The notes: generated from the sequence alone by a model not told the origin. Positions 9,358-18,079 are shown, counted from the first letter of the stretch. The stretch is DNA of 64,000 nucleotides from Halomonas sp. MCCC 1A13316 (GCF_014931605.1 NZ_CP053382.1:2790001-2854000); one strand, 5' to 3'. Made by a program: numbers and translations.

Positions 9358-12300
9358 ATGCCCAAATTCTCGCCGCTCGATCCGCCCCGCCCGACGGGGA
9401 CTCGCGACACCCTCTACTGGCAGACACCGCCCGGCAGTTCGGCTGCCCTGGCGCTGGCTCACCTTGCCAGCGACGCGCCGCTACTTGTCGTCACACCGGA
9501 TACCGCCAGCGCCCAGCGGCTGGAAAACGACCTGAATTTCTTCGCCAAGGTACCGGTACTGCCCTTTCCCGACTGGGAGACCCTGCCCTACGACAGTTTC
9601 TCGCCGCATCAGGATATCGTGTCGGAGCGCCTGCGGACCCTGCGCCGCCTCCAGAATGGTGAACATGGCATCGTGCTGGTGCCGGTCAATACCCTGATGC
9701 AGCGACTCCCCCCGGTAGCGTATATCGCCGGGCGCGTACTTACCCTCGAGGTGGGCATGCGCCTGGATCGCGAAGGCTTCCGCGAAAGCCTGTCCCGCGC
9801 CGGCTACCGGGCCGTGGAGACCGTTTACGAACCGGGCGAGTATGCCCTGCGCGGTGCGTTGATTGATCTCTATCCCATGGGCAGTGAAAGCCCGCTTCGC
9901 ATCGACCTGTTCGACGACGAGGTCGACACCCTGCGGCGCTTCGACCCCGACACCCAGCGCAGCGAGGACAAGGTCGAGCGAGTGGAGCTGCTGCCAGCAC
10001 ACGAATATTCGCTGTCACGCTCGGCGATCGCCTGCTTCCGCGAAGGCTTCGAGACGCTGTTCGACGTCGACCCGCGCCAGTGCCCGCTGTATGTCGATGC
10101 GCTCAAGGGCATTCCCTCCCCCGGCCTGGAGCAGTACCTGCCACTCTTCTTCGAGGAGACGGCGACGCTATTCGAGCACTTGGCCGAAGGCACACGCGTG
10201 GCACTGCTGCCAGACACCTTTGCGGCAGCAGAGCATCACTGGCAAGCCATCGAGAGCCGCTACGAGAACCTAGGCGACGACCCAACCCGGCCGCTACTGC
10301 CTCCCCACCGTGCCTTCGTGCCGGTTGCCGAGGTTTTTGCCGCCATCAAGCGCCACCCACGTGTGGAACTGACCGCCGATCCAGAGCACCGCCATGCCCA
10401 TCGAGCCGCTGCGCAGACATTGCCTGAAATAGCGATCAATGCCCGTGCCAAGCAGCCGCTGGCGGCACTGGAAAGGTTCCTCGATGAGCACCGCGACATG
10501 CGAGTGCTATTCGTCGCCGAATCACGCGGTCGCCGCGAGGCGCTGGAGGAGATGCTGGCGCCGCTGCACCTCGAACTTCCCCACGCCGAGGGATTCGACG
10601 CCTTTTGCCAAGGCGGCTCGCGACTGGCCCTCACCGAGGGCGAGGTCAGCAGCGGGCTATGGCTCGAGCAGCCCAGCCTTGCCGTGGTCAGCGAGACGGA
10701 ACTGTTCGGCGATGTAGTACGCCAGAGCCGGCGCCGCGAGAAGGCCACCGATATGGGCGAGCTGGCCATTCGCCACCTTGCCGAGTTACGCCCGGGCGCC
10801 CCGGTGGTGCACCAGACCCATGGCGTGGGGCGCTATCGTGGCCTGGAGCGGTTGGAGGCCGGTGGCCAGGCGGCCGAGTTCGTCGCCCTGGAATACGCCG
10901 ATGAAGCCAAGCTCTACGTACCGGTGGACAACCTGCATCTTATCTCGCGCTATGCCGGCGCCGACGACGAGCTTGCCCCGCTCCACCGGCTCGGTTCAGA
11001 CCAATGGGACAAGGCGCGCCGCAAAGCGGCGGAGAAGATTCGTGATACGGCTGCCGAGCTGCTCGACGTCTATGCCCGTCGCGAGGCGCGCGAAGGCTTC
11101 GCCTGCGCCCTTCCCGACGAGGAGTACGCCCGCTTTGCCGCCAGCTTCCCCTTCGAAGAAACCCCGGACCAGCGAGCCGCCATCAGTGCGGTGATCGGTG
11201 ACATGACGGCGCCACGCCCCATGGACCGTGTGGTATGCGGCGATGTTGGCTTCGGCAAGACCGAGGTCGCCATGCGTGCCGCTTTCCTTGCGGTACACTC
11301 GGAGCGTCAGGTAGTAGTGCTGGTGCCTACCACCCTGCTCGCCCGCCAGCATTACGAAAACTTCCGTGACCGCTTCGCCGACACCGCCGTGCAAATTGAG
11401 CTGATCTCTCGTTTCACCGCCGGCAAGGGCCAGGCGGCCTCGCTCAAGCGTATCGAAAGCGGCCAGGCCGACATCGTGATCGGCACCCACAAGCTGCTGT
11501 CGAAGTCGATGAAACTGCCCAACATGGGGCTGCTCATCATCGATGAGGAGCACCGCTTCGGTGTCGCCCAGAAGGAGCGGCTCAAGGAGCTGCGTGCCGA
11601 GGTCGACATCCTCACCCTCACCGCCACACCGATACCACGCACGCTCAACATGGCCATGAGCGGCATCCGCGACCTGTCGATCATCGCCACACCGCCGGCA
11701 CGCCGGCTGTCGGTGAAGACCTTCGTCCAACAGCGCGACGAATCGATCATCAAGGAAGCCATCCTGCGCGAGATCCTGCGCGGCGGACAGGTCTATTACC
11801 TGCACAACGAGGTCAGGACCATCGAGACCGCTGCCGAGACGATCCGCTCGCTGGTGCCGGAAGCTCGCGTAGCGGTGGCCCACGGCCAGTTGCCCGAGCG
11901 CGCCCTGGAGCGGGTCATGTCGGACTTCTACCACAAGCGCTACAACGTATTGGTGTGCTCCACCATCATCGAGACCGGCATTGACGTACCCAGCGCCAAC
12001 ACTATCGTCATCGAGCGCGCCGACAAGTTCGGCCTGGCCCAGCTGCACCAGCTGCGCGGCCGCGTGGGCCGCAGCCACCACCAGGCCTATGCCTATCTGC
12101 TTGCGCCGCCGCCGCGGGCGATCACCAAGGACGCCGTCAAGCGCCTGGAGGCCATCGGCGCCGCGGAAGATCTCGGTGCCGGCTTTACGTTGGCCAGCCA
12201 CGACATGGAGATTCGTGGCGCCGGTGAGCTGCTCGGCGAGGAGCAAAGCGGCCAGATGGAAGCCATCGGCTACACCCTCTACATGGAGATGCTCGACCGC

Positions 12301-12807
12301 GCAGTGGCCGCCATACGCGCCGGCAAGACGCCCAATATCGAATCCCCGCTCAGCGACGGCGTCGAGATCAGCCTCAACCTGCCGGCACTGATCCCCGACG
12401 ACTATCTGCCCGACGTCCAGCAGCGCCTGGTGATGTACAAGCGCATCGCAAGCGCCGCCGATGAAGCCGAGCTCAACGAGCTGCAAGTGGAGATGATTGA
12501 CCGCTTCGGCCTGCTACCGGCACCGGTCAAGACCCTGATTCGCCAGACACGCTTGCGTCAGCGCGCAGAGCGTCTCGGCATAGTACGACTGGAGGCTGGC
12601 GCCGCACGCGGGCGGGTCATTTTTGGCGGCCAGACCCAAGTCGATCCACTGACGCTGGTCAAGATGATCCAGGCAGAACCACAGCGTTATCGCCTCGACG
12701 GCGCCGACACCCTTCGCTTCGAAGCGGAGATGGAAAAGGAAGAGGCCCGCTTTCAGGCCGTGGAGCAATTACTCGACACACTCAATCTCAAGGCTCAGGC
12801 CGCCTGA
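9358..12807 (+). CDS. mfd: Transcription-repair coupling factor Mfd
   Basis: Mfd is the ATP-driven translocase that removes RNA polymerase stalled at DNA lesions and recruits UvrA. With the ATG at 9358 the protein is 1149 residues, almost the E. coli length; an in-frame ATG at 9307 would add 17 unconserved residues. Domains in order: UvrB-like N-terminal module (DWETLPYDSFSPHQD), RNA-polymerase-interaction domain (HGVGRYRGLERLEAG onward), translocase lobes with Walker A GDVGFGKTEVA and DEEH box, the TRG region with QLRGRVGRS, and the C-terminal D7 domain. All motifs look intact. It is transcribed away from the GAPDH gene. Confidence 0.97.
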   Translation: MPKFSPLDPPRPTGTRDTLYWQTPPGSSAALALAHLASDAPLLVVTPDTASAQRLENDLNFFAKVPVLPFPDWETLPYDSFSPHQDIVSERLRTLRRLQNGEHGIVLVPVNTLMQRLPPVAYIAGRVLTLEVGMRLDREGFRESLSRAGYRAVETVYEPGEYALRGALIDLYPMGSESPLRIDLFDDEVDTLRRFDPDTQRSEDKVERVELLPAHEYSLSRSAIACFREGFETLFDVDPRQCPLYVDALKGIPSPGLEQYLPLFFEETATLFEHLAEGTRVALLPDTFAAAEHHWQAIESRYENLGDDPTRPLLPPHRAFVPVAEVFAAIKRHPRVELTADPEHRHAHRAAAQTLPEIAINARAKQPLAALERFLDEHRDMRVLFVAESRGRREALEEMLAPLHLELPHAEGFDAFCQGGSRLALTEGEVSSGLWLEQPSLAVVSETELFGDVVRQSRRREKATDMGELAIRHLAELRPGAPVVHQTHGVGRYRGLERLEAGGQAAEFVALEYADEAKLYVPVDNLHLISRYAGADDELAPLHRLGSDQWDKARRKAAEKIRDTAAELLDVYARREAREGFACALPDEEYARFAASFPFEETPDQRAAISAVIGDMTAPRPMDRVVCGDVGFGKTEVAMRAAFLAVHSERQVVVLVPTTLLARQHYENFRDRFADTAVQIELISRFTAGKGQAASLKRIESGQADIVIGTHKLLSKSMKLPNMGLLIIDEEHRFGVAQKERLKELRAEVDILTLTATPIPRTLNMAMSGIRDLSIIATPPARRLSVKTFVQQRDESIIKEAILREILRGGQVYYLHNEVRTIETAAETIRSLVPEARVAVAHGQLPERALERVMSDFYHKRYNVLVCSTIIETGIDVPSANTIVIERADKFGLAQLHQLRGRVGRSHHQAYAYLLAPPPRAITKDAVKRLEAIGAAEDLGAGFTLASHDMEIRGAGELLGEEQSGQMEAIGYTLYMEMLDRAVAAIRAGKTPNIESPLSDGVEISLNLPALIPDDYLPDVQQRLVMYKRIASAADEAELNELQVEMIDRFGLLPAPVKTLIRQTRLRQRAERLGIVRLEAGAARGRVIFGGQTQVDPLTLVKMIQAEPQRYRLDGADTLRFEAEMEKEEARFQAVEQLLDTLNLKAQAA

Positions 12808-12861
12808 GCGGAACGGCCCTCTCGCGAGGTGCGGCGGGACTCCCGCAACGCCCGCGAACGC

Positions 12862-12976
12862 TATACTATACACATGCATCTTATCGCAGCCTTGCACGAA
12901 CCTGGCGCTCCCCCTAACGGGAGAGCGCATGACCGTCGCCCGAAGAAGGCATGTCGACATGCGTCCTTCAGGCGAC
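12862..12976 (+). promoter_or_regulatory. Leader of the L,D-transpeptidase gene: -10 box and two hairpins
   Basis: A likely -10 (TATACT, 12862-12867) is followed by a hairpin with arms GCGCTC/GAGCGC (12905-12928). After it comes a 42-bp near-palindrome (12935-12976) with 21-nt arms that match at 18 positions and a perfect core GCATGTCGACATGC. The palindrome ends 23 nt before the ATG at 13000. It could act as an operator or as an RNA structure; the hairpins could also end mfd transcription. Confidence 0.5.
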
Positions 12977-12999
12977 CTAGAAACGAGATCCTGACGTAG

Positions 13000-14076
13000 A
13001 TGAAGAACCCGACACTGGCCAGGCGTATCGGTCTTGGCGCTGCCCTGTTCGGCCTAGCCGCCATACTGGCGACGACGGCCCTTGCCGAAGAAGGCACAGA
13101 AGCCCCCCAGGAGTTGCCCCGAGGCCATTTCCATCTGCCCGACGAGGGCAACGTGATCGGCGAGGCTTATACCGTGACCGTCGAGGAAGGGGAAACCCTG
13201 CTCGATATCGGGCGCCGCCACAACGTGGGCTACGAGGGGATGCGCATGGCCAATCCAGAGGTCAGCGTCTGGGCACCCCATTCTGGTACCGAGGTGGTGA
13301 TCCCGGCCCAGTACATTCTCCCGGACGCACCGCGGGAAGGTATCGTGGTCAACCTCTCGGAGCTGCGCCTGTATTATTATTCGCGCCCCGGCATCGTCGA
13401 GACCTACCCCATCAGTATCGGCCGCGACGGCTTCGCGACTCCCGTGGGCGTAACCCGTACCACCGTCAAGGTAAAGGATCCCCACTGGTCGCCACCGAGC
13501 TCCATGCGTGAAGAAGCAGCCGCCCGTGGCGAACCGGCACCCGCCGTCGTGCCACCTGGCCCTGACAACCCCCTGGGTCGCCACGCCATCCTGCTCGGCT
13601 TGCCCAGCTACCTGATCCATGGCACCAACCGACCCGATGGTGTCGGCATGCGCGCCAGCCGAGGCTGTATCCGCATGTTCCCCGAAGACATCGAGTCGCT
13701 CTACGAGCGTGTCCCGAGCGGCACTCAGGTCAATATCATCGATCAGCCGTTCAAGGTTGCCTGGTCTGCCGACGGAGTTCTCTACGCGCAATCGTTCCCT
13801 CAGCTAGAGGAGAACCTCGGCACCTTTGAGCCCATCCTCAACGCCATGGAAATCGTGGCAGGTGCCTTCGGCGAAGAACCCGCACCGATCGATTATGCCC
13901 AGTTGCGTCAAGTCGTGGAACAGCCCGACGGCCGCCTGGTTTCGCTGCTAAGGGTAGCCGAGGAAGAGCCGGCCTCGGAGAGTCAGGAGGAGACGCTCGA
14001 CGACGGGCTGTTCTCCGAGCTGGAAATCAGCCAGCAGACCAGCCTGTTCTCGGAACTGGAAGTCAGTCACCTCTAG
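13000..14076 (+). CDS. LysM-containing L,D-transpeptidase (ErfK/YbiS type)
   Basis: This is a periplasmic enzyme that cross-links peptidoglycan or attaches a lipoprotein to it. The 358-residue protein has a signal peptide (about 1-29), a LysM-like segment (about 56-102) and a YkuD catalytic domain. The active site reads HGTNRP...SRGCIRM, with His207 and nucleophile Cys223. A ~115-residue C-terminal extension follows and ends in a short tandem repeat (LFSELEIS / LFSELEVS, about 337-357). The RBS before the ATG is weak. The gene faces an Lpp/OprI-type lipoprotein gene across a shared terminator, an arrangement also known for oprI in Pseudomonas, which suggests that the lipoprotein is a substrate. 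Confidence 0.9.
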   Translation: MKNPTLARRIGLGAALFGLAAILATTALAEEGTEAPQELPRGHFHLPDEGNVIGEAYTVTVEEGETLLDIGRRHNVGYEGMRMANPEVSVWAPHSGTEVVIPAQYILPDAPREGIVVNLSELRLYYYSRPGIVETYPISIGRDGFATPVGVTRTTVKVKDPHWSPPSSMREEAAARGEPAPAVVPPGPDNPLGRHAILLGLPSYLIHGTNRPDGVGMRASRGCIRMFPEDIESLYERVPSGTQVNIIDQPFKVAWSADGVLYAQSFPQLEENLGTFEPILNAMEIVAGAFGEEPAPIDYAQLRQVVEQPDGRLVSLLRVAEEEPASESQEETLDDGLFSELEISQQTSLFSELEVSHL

Positions 14077-14130
14077 CCTGGACCCACAACGGGGAACCGC
14101 CACGCGCCTCTCCGTTGCGGTTCACTCCGA

Positions 14131-14170
14131 GCAACGAGAAAACCCCGCCGAGGCGGGGTTTTCTCGTTGC
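14131..14170. terminator. Bidirectional rho-independent terminator
   Basis: Two 19-nt arms pair perfectly around a 2-nt loop, with AAAACCCC/GGGGTTTT in the stem. The A and T runs make it usable in both directions, between the convergent L,D-transpeptidase and lipoprotein genes. Confidence 0.92.
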
Positions 14171-14212
14171 AGAACCGCCATCGCCCGAAGACGATGCGGC
14201 GCTCCAGCAGAA

Positions 14213-14476
14213 TTACTTCTGCATGGAGCGCTGGAACATGCGGTTCATTTCCTCGCGGTTCTGCTCAGACATCTGCAGAGCCGCCTGGGCGTCACGCTGC
14301 GCCTGGTTGGCAGTGTTCTGAGCCTGAGTAGCGATGCTGCGAGCTTCTGCAGCGTCGGCCTGGGCGGCTTCAGCAGTCTGGCGAACCTCATCCAGAGCGG
14401 CGTTGCTGGCACAACCAGCCAGAATGGCCATAGAAGCAGCAGCGGCGGTCAGCTTCAGGGTGGTCTTCAGAGTCAT
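14213..14476 (-). CDS. Lpp/OprI-type major outer-membrane lipoprotein
   Basis: An 87-residue lipoprotein precursor. The signal peptide ends in a lipobox (ILAGC, Cys22), leaving a mature chain of ~66 residues that is one Ala- and Gln-rich coiled coil with heptad spacing, as in OprI and Braun's Lpp. It ends in a C-terminal lysine (RSMQK), the residue that L,D-transpeptidases join to diaminopimelate in peptidoglycan. I chose the ATG at 14476 because AAGGAGAACATC precedes it ideally; an upstream in-frame ATG at 14509 would spoil the signal peptide. It lies between two L,D-transpeptidase genes. Probable role: a tether between outer membrane and wall. Confidence 0.9.
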   Translation of the reverse strand: MTLKTTLKLTAAAASMAILAGCASNAALDEVRQTAEAAQADAAEARSIATQAQNTANQAQRDAQAALQMSEQNREEMNRMFQRSMQK

Positions 14477-14611
14477 GATGTTCTCCTTGAGTCTTCCTTG
14501 GTACTGCACGAGTTAAGTACAGCGGCGTTGATGTTGCCTGTGGTACAGGCTCCCCTGCTCAGTGCAGGATTCTTGCAGCGACTGCTGCCAAGCACAAGAG
14601 TCAAACGCTGT

Positions 14612-14638
14612 TTTATAATAACACACGGCGCTTGTCCA
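14612..14638 (-). promoter_or_regulatory. Putative promoter of the lipoprotein gene
   Basis: On the minus strand TGGACA (14633-14638) and TATAAA (14612-14617) are 15 bp apart, in an AT-rich patch that stands out from the surroundings. It would give a leader of about 130 nt before the lipoprotein ATG. The spacing is short, so the exact boxes are uncertain. Confidence 0.4.
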
Positions 14639-14669
14639 TAGCTCGAAACGTCCCTTGCGTATCTAGAGC

Positions 14670-15284
14670 CTAGCGGATGACGACGCGAGTGCCAATGTCG
14701 ATTAGCTCAGAAAGCCTTTCGATCTGCCTGTCGGTCACCGCTACACATCCTTGAGTCCAGTTGAACCTGGCATGAACCTCTGGGTCCCCCTTACCGACAC
14801 CATGAATACCGATGAAGCCGCCGAGCACAGTTTGCTGGGGTGGGTAACCGTGATGCCGATAGTAGGCAAAATAATCTGCGTAATCCTGCTTCGTGTAAAG
14901 CCCTGATTCCATCGCCATGCGTGCATGGGAAGGGGTCGGGTAGTCCAGCCCGACGAAAATGTGCCAATCGCTCTCCCAATTGAACCGATTGACGCGAAAC
15001 TCACCTTTCGGGGTCATGTTGCCCCCCTGAGTCCGCATTACGCTTGCCCCGGCACGTCCCAACGAGATGGGAGCGAAACGTTCGAGAAGCGTGTCACCGC
15101 GATAGAGGCTCAGCGCGGACTCGTTGTCATCGATGAGAACCCACACTTCGTCAGCATGACGAGGCAGATGAGCGCGCGCCAGCATGGTTTCTATCAGGTT
15201 GGCCTGGGCTTCATGACCCATCACCAGAGTGAAGGGGGCCAGCAGGGCCAGTTGGCCGAAGCGACGGCGGGAAACGGATCTCAT
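14670..15284 (-). CDS. L,D-transpeptidase family protein with Tat-like signal
   Basis: A 204-residue YkuD-fold protein. The N-terminus SVSRRRFGQLALL fits a twin-arginine export signal. The catalytic core shows GIHGVGKGD with His161 and WTQGCVAVTD with nucleophile Cys180, a compact variant of the family motif (HGT...SHGCxR) like that of E. coli YafK-related proteins. It may cross-link peptidoglycan or release a lipoprotein; the fold does not tell which. It lies upstream of the Lpp-type gene on the same strand with a 193-bp gap, so it has its own unit or reads through. The 254 bp before it hold no gene. Confidence 0.82.
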   Translation of the reverse strand: MRSVSRRRFGQLALLAPFTLVMGHEAQANLIETMLARAHLPRHADEVWVLIDDNESALSLYRGDTLLERFAPISLGRAGASVMRTQGGNMTPKGEFRVNRFNWESDWHIFVGLDYPTPSHARMAMESGLYTKQDYADYFAYYRHHGYPPQQTVLGGFIGIHGVGKGDPEVHARFNWTQGCVAVTDRQIERLSELIDIGTRVVIR

Positions 15285-15538
15285 CGGCTCCTCACGGGCA
15301 GATTGGTACGCGACAGGCGCTTTATAACGTATCGCTTGACGACTGTCAGTTCGCTTAACGTAACCGAGCCTTGGCGGAGCGACAACCAGGTCGCGCGTTA
15401 CCCAAGTGGCAGGCTATCGCAGGGGATCCGAGAGAAGTCAGCCAAGATATTCTTGCCACCTTATGAGATCGCGCCATTTACTTGTGCACCATCATCTTGA
15501 CGACTCCATGAGTGCGATGCCTGCGAGAAGCCCACGAC

Positions 15539-16783
15539 TCAAGCCGATAGAATGGCCCCCATACGGAACACTTCCCGCAGACTGGTGATCCCCGCCTCTG
15601 CCTTGGCCAGCCCATCGGCCAGCATCAACCCGACGCCCCGCTCGAGCAGGCTGCGGCGCAGCTCGGACTCGTCGGCATGACGCAGAATCCGGGCATGGTC
15701 TTCGGGAGAAAGCTGCCAGATTTCAAACACGCCAATGCGACCGTGGAAACCCAGGCCGTCGCATTGCGGACACCCTTTGGCGTTCCAGGTGAGCGCAGGC
15801 GGAGCATGACCGATCGCCTCCAGCCATTCGCAGTCGCTCCGCTCAGGCGGCACCTGCTCGCGACAATGCTGACACAGCCGGCGAACCAGCCGCTGGGCGA
15901 TTATCAGCCCCAGGTTGGCGCTGATCTCACTGTCGGTAAGGCCGAGTTGACGCATCGAGGTCACCACTCCCACCGCATCGCGACTATGCAGTGTGCCCAT
16001 CAGCGAACGACCGCTACTGGTCACGCTGAGCGACGCATGCGCCGACTCGCGATCGCGAATCTCACCAATGAGCACATAATCGGGATCGAGCCGCAGGAGC
16101 GAACGGGTGCCGTTGGCGAAATCCAGACCGTGGTCGAGGTTCACCTGGATCTGGTTGATACCGGGGATGCTGTACTCGACGGGATTCTCTAGAGTGACGA
16201 CGTGACTATCGGTCAACTGCAACTGGCCAAGCAGGGTATAAAGCGTGGTGGTCTTGCCTGCACCGGTTGGCCCGGCCACCAGCAGCATGCTCCCTGTGGC
16301 ATCCATCCAGCGTCTTATGCCCAACGCTCCCTCTTCGCCGATACCCAGTGCCACAATGTCGTCGAAGGTCTGCGGCGGCGCCAGGAAGCGAACCGCGAGC
16401 TTTTCACCCGTCACGCAGTGCACCGCCGTGACGCGCAGGAAGATCTCCTTGTCGTCGCCCCCCTCCCGCGACCAGTGGAAACTGCCTTCTGCGGTGAACA
16501 GGGAAGGGACCGGATTGAGCTTGGACAGCACCTTGAACTGGTTCACCAGGCGCGCACCTTGCGCCGCATCGACCCGTAGCGCATCTACGATACGCCCGTC
16601 GATGCGCAGGCGGATTCGGTAGGCCTCATGCTCGGGATCCAGGTGCACGTCGGTGGCCCTGGCACGCAGGGCATCGCCGAGTAGGGCGAATGCCTCGAGC
16701 GTCGTCCCCTTCGTTGTCTGCTCCGCCTCGAGCAATGGCCACAGTGCGGGAAGCAAGTGGCGATTGTAGGAATTCTCGGACAC
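15539..16783 (-). CDS. Orphan GspE/PilB-type secretion ATPase
   Basis: A 414-residue hexameric-ATPase homologue of type II secretion and type IV pilus motors. Visible motifs: Walker A GPTGAGKT (171-178), Asp box LENPVEY (198-204), Walker B LIGEIRD (238-244), His box GTLHS (263-267) and a zinc tetracysteine (C304/C307 and C338/C341). It lacks the long N1 domain of GspE and begins close to the N2 domain. All catalytic motifs are intact, so it should hydrolyse ATP. No pilin, GspF/PilC, secretin or prepilin peptidase gene is near it. The start is a GTG with GGAGG 8 nt upstream. Its partner machinery is unknown from this window. Confidence 0.85.
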   Translation of the reverse strand: MSENSYNRHLLPALWPLLEAEQTTKGTTLEAFALLGDALRARATDVHLDPEHEAYRIRLRIDGRIVDALRVDAAQGARLVNQFKVLSKLNPVPSLFTAEGSFHWSREGGDDKEIFLRVTAVHCVTGEKLAVRFLAPPQTFDDIVALGIGEEGALGIRRWMDATGSMLLVAGPTGAGKTTTLYTLLGQLQLTDSHVVTLENPVEYSIPGINQIQVNLDHGLDFANGTRSLLRLDPDYVLIGEIRDRESAHASLSVTSSGRSLMGTLHSRDAVGVVTSMRQLGLTDSEISANLGLIIAQRLVRRLCQHCREQVPPERSDCEWLEAIGHAPPALTWNAKGCPQCDGLGFHGRIGVFEIWQLSPEDHARILRHADESELRRSLLERGVGLMLADGLAKAEAGITSLREVFRMGAILSA

Positions 16784-16900
16784 GGTTTGCTCCTCCCTGA
16801 TTGTTCCTCTGCACGCTGACGGCGAGAATCGGCCAATGGAAGCAGTCTAGTCCAAGCGCGGTGAACCACAGCCCGGCGGCCTCACGACGCCCGCAAGCAC

Positions 16901-16934
16901 AGTGCCCCCGACAGGCAAGCCTGTCGGGGGCACT
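16901..16934 (-). terminator. Hairpin terminator after the GIY-YIG-like gene
   Basis: A perfect 15-bp stem (AGTGCCCCCGACAGG and its complement) with a CAAG loop lies about 40 nt past the stop. There is no T-run on either side, so termination strength is uncertain. Confidence 0.6.
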
Positions 16935-16971
16935 CACTGACACGAGCTCTTCGGGTATGCCACCGCCTGCA

Positions 16972-17430
16972 CTAAGCGCGATGCTCCACGGTAAAAATGC
17001 TCTGCAGCTTGTCCTTCTTGCCGTAGATATGCACCGTGGTCGCGGGGAACGGATAGCGATCCAGGTACTCGCTGTCACCGTTGAAACGGGGCTTGTGGGC
17101 ATGAATCATGGCCGCAGCCAGACGTTCTCGATTGACGTAGCCACTCAACCCCATCGAGTACCACAGCTCCTCACCAGGCTGCAGGAAGGCATGCCATTTC
17201 CCCTTGTCGGGATGGTGCTGCAAGCCGTAACGTACGTTGCGATGCTCGCCCACGTAGAGTAATTGTTGGACTTCCATGACGTTCGTCTCAGGGTCTGCGG
17301 CTGCACGAAAGACGCAATAGATGCCGGAGTCGTCCGGCACTTCACGCAGCGACCCATCGTTCCAGTAACCGAGCATCTGGGGGGAGAGAAGATCGTTCGA
17401 GATGGAGCTCAACATAAATCGTTCCGGCAT
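16972..17430 (-). CDS. GIY-YIG-like small protein of unknown role
   Basis: I do not recognise the exact family. The 152-residue protein carries a GIY-YIG signature: GIYCVF near residue 36, then YVG near 59 followed by EHRNVR. A later RERLAAAMIHAHKPRFN segment supplies the conserved Glu and Asn positions of this nuclease fold. The GIY-to-YVG spacing (~20 residues) is longer than the usual 10-11. The start at 17430 follows AAGGAG. It lies 47 bp after the ferritin-like gene on the same strand and may share a transcript. Nuclease activity is a guess from the motif. Confidence 0.62.
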   Translation of the reverse strand: MPERFMLSSISNDLLSPQMLGYWNDGSLREVPDDSGIYCVFRAAADPETNVMEVQQLLYVGEHRNVRYGLQHHPDKGKWHAFLQPGEELWYSMGLSGYVNRERLAAAMIHAHKPRFNGDSEYLDRYPFPATTVHIYGKKDKLQSIFTVEHRA

Positions 17431-17477
17431 GACGGTCTCCTTGATCGTGAGGCCTATCTGCAGTCTGGCACATAAAC

Positions 17478-17942
17478 TCAATAGTCTTCGAGCCGTTGCA
17501 TGTTGCGCACGAGACGGCGCACCTCCCCTTCATGCCCCTTGGACAAAGCCTCGAAGAATTCTTTCTCATGATTGCCACCGGCCAGATCGGCCCGGTGGGC
17601 ATAGAGATCCTGAAGGGTCCTGTGCGCGGTCAACGCTGTTGCAAGTACGCTCTGCACGCTCTCAACTTCGATGCCTTCCGGCAGACGTTCGAGTACAGGA
17701 GGATGGGGAAAGTCATTGGGGTCGTCGAACCAGGTGTTCAGTACGTCGCCATGGTCACTGCCATCGCTTAGATAGCCCAGCAGGTCGGCTTGCAGCTTGA
17801 GCTCTCGCTCTGCCAGGTATTTCAGCGCCATTCGTACCCGTTCGTCGTCACCGGTCGCGGCCAGCCGGGAGTATTGTTCGGCCAGGCGGGCATGGTAATC
17901 CGCCGCCCAGTCCACCAGCTCTCTGACTTGATGAAAACGCAT
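17478..17942 (-). CDS. Ferritin-like helical protein, uncharacterised
   Basis: A 154-residue soluble protein predicted to be almost all helix, with Glu/His pairs suggestive of a rubrerythrin or ferritin-like bundle: ERELKLQADLL around residues 45-55, and NHEKEFFEAL plus HEGEVRRL around 125-145. A full ExxH iron-binding set cannot be confirmed by eye, so metal binding is not established. No signal peptide is seen. It precedes the GIY-YIG-like gene on the same strand. Similar short proteins in halomonads and pseudomonads are generally annotated as hypothetical. Confidence 0.55.
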   Translation of the reverse strand: MRFHQVRELVDWAADYHARLAEQYSRLAATGDDERVRMALKYLAERELKLQADLLGYLSDGSDHGDVLNTWFDDPNDFPHPPVLERLPEGIEVESVQSVLATALTAHRTLQDLYAHRADLAGGNHEKEFFEALSKGHEGEVRRLVRNMQRLEDY

Positions 17943-18079
17943 ACGAGCCCCCCCCGAAACACTCCGCCAGTCTCGATGACCGACTGCTTGCTTTCATCCT
18001 AGCCAATGCCCACCGCGATCGCTTGACTTATATCAATCAAAGGCGATTGGTAAAGCAAGCGGATCCAGGGCTAGGTGGG

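Noticed and set aside
10996..12486. A 496-codon open frame opposite mfd
   Set aside because: It mirrors conserved mfd helicase sequence and has no independent coding evidence.
15285..15538. A small gene in the 254-bp gap between the Tat-type L,D-transpeptidase and the GspE-like ATPase
   Set aside because: No frame of useful length has a ribosome-binding site or recognisable motif; I see nothing in this gap.
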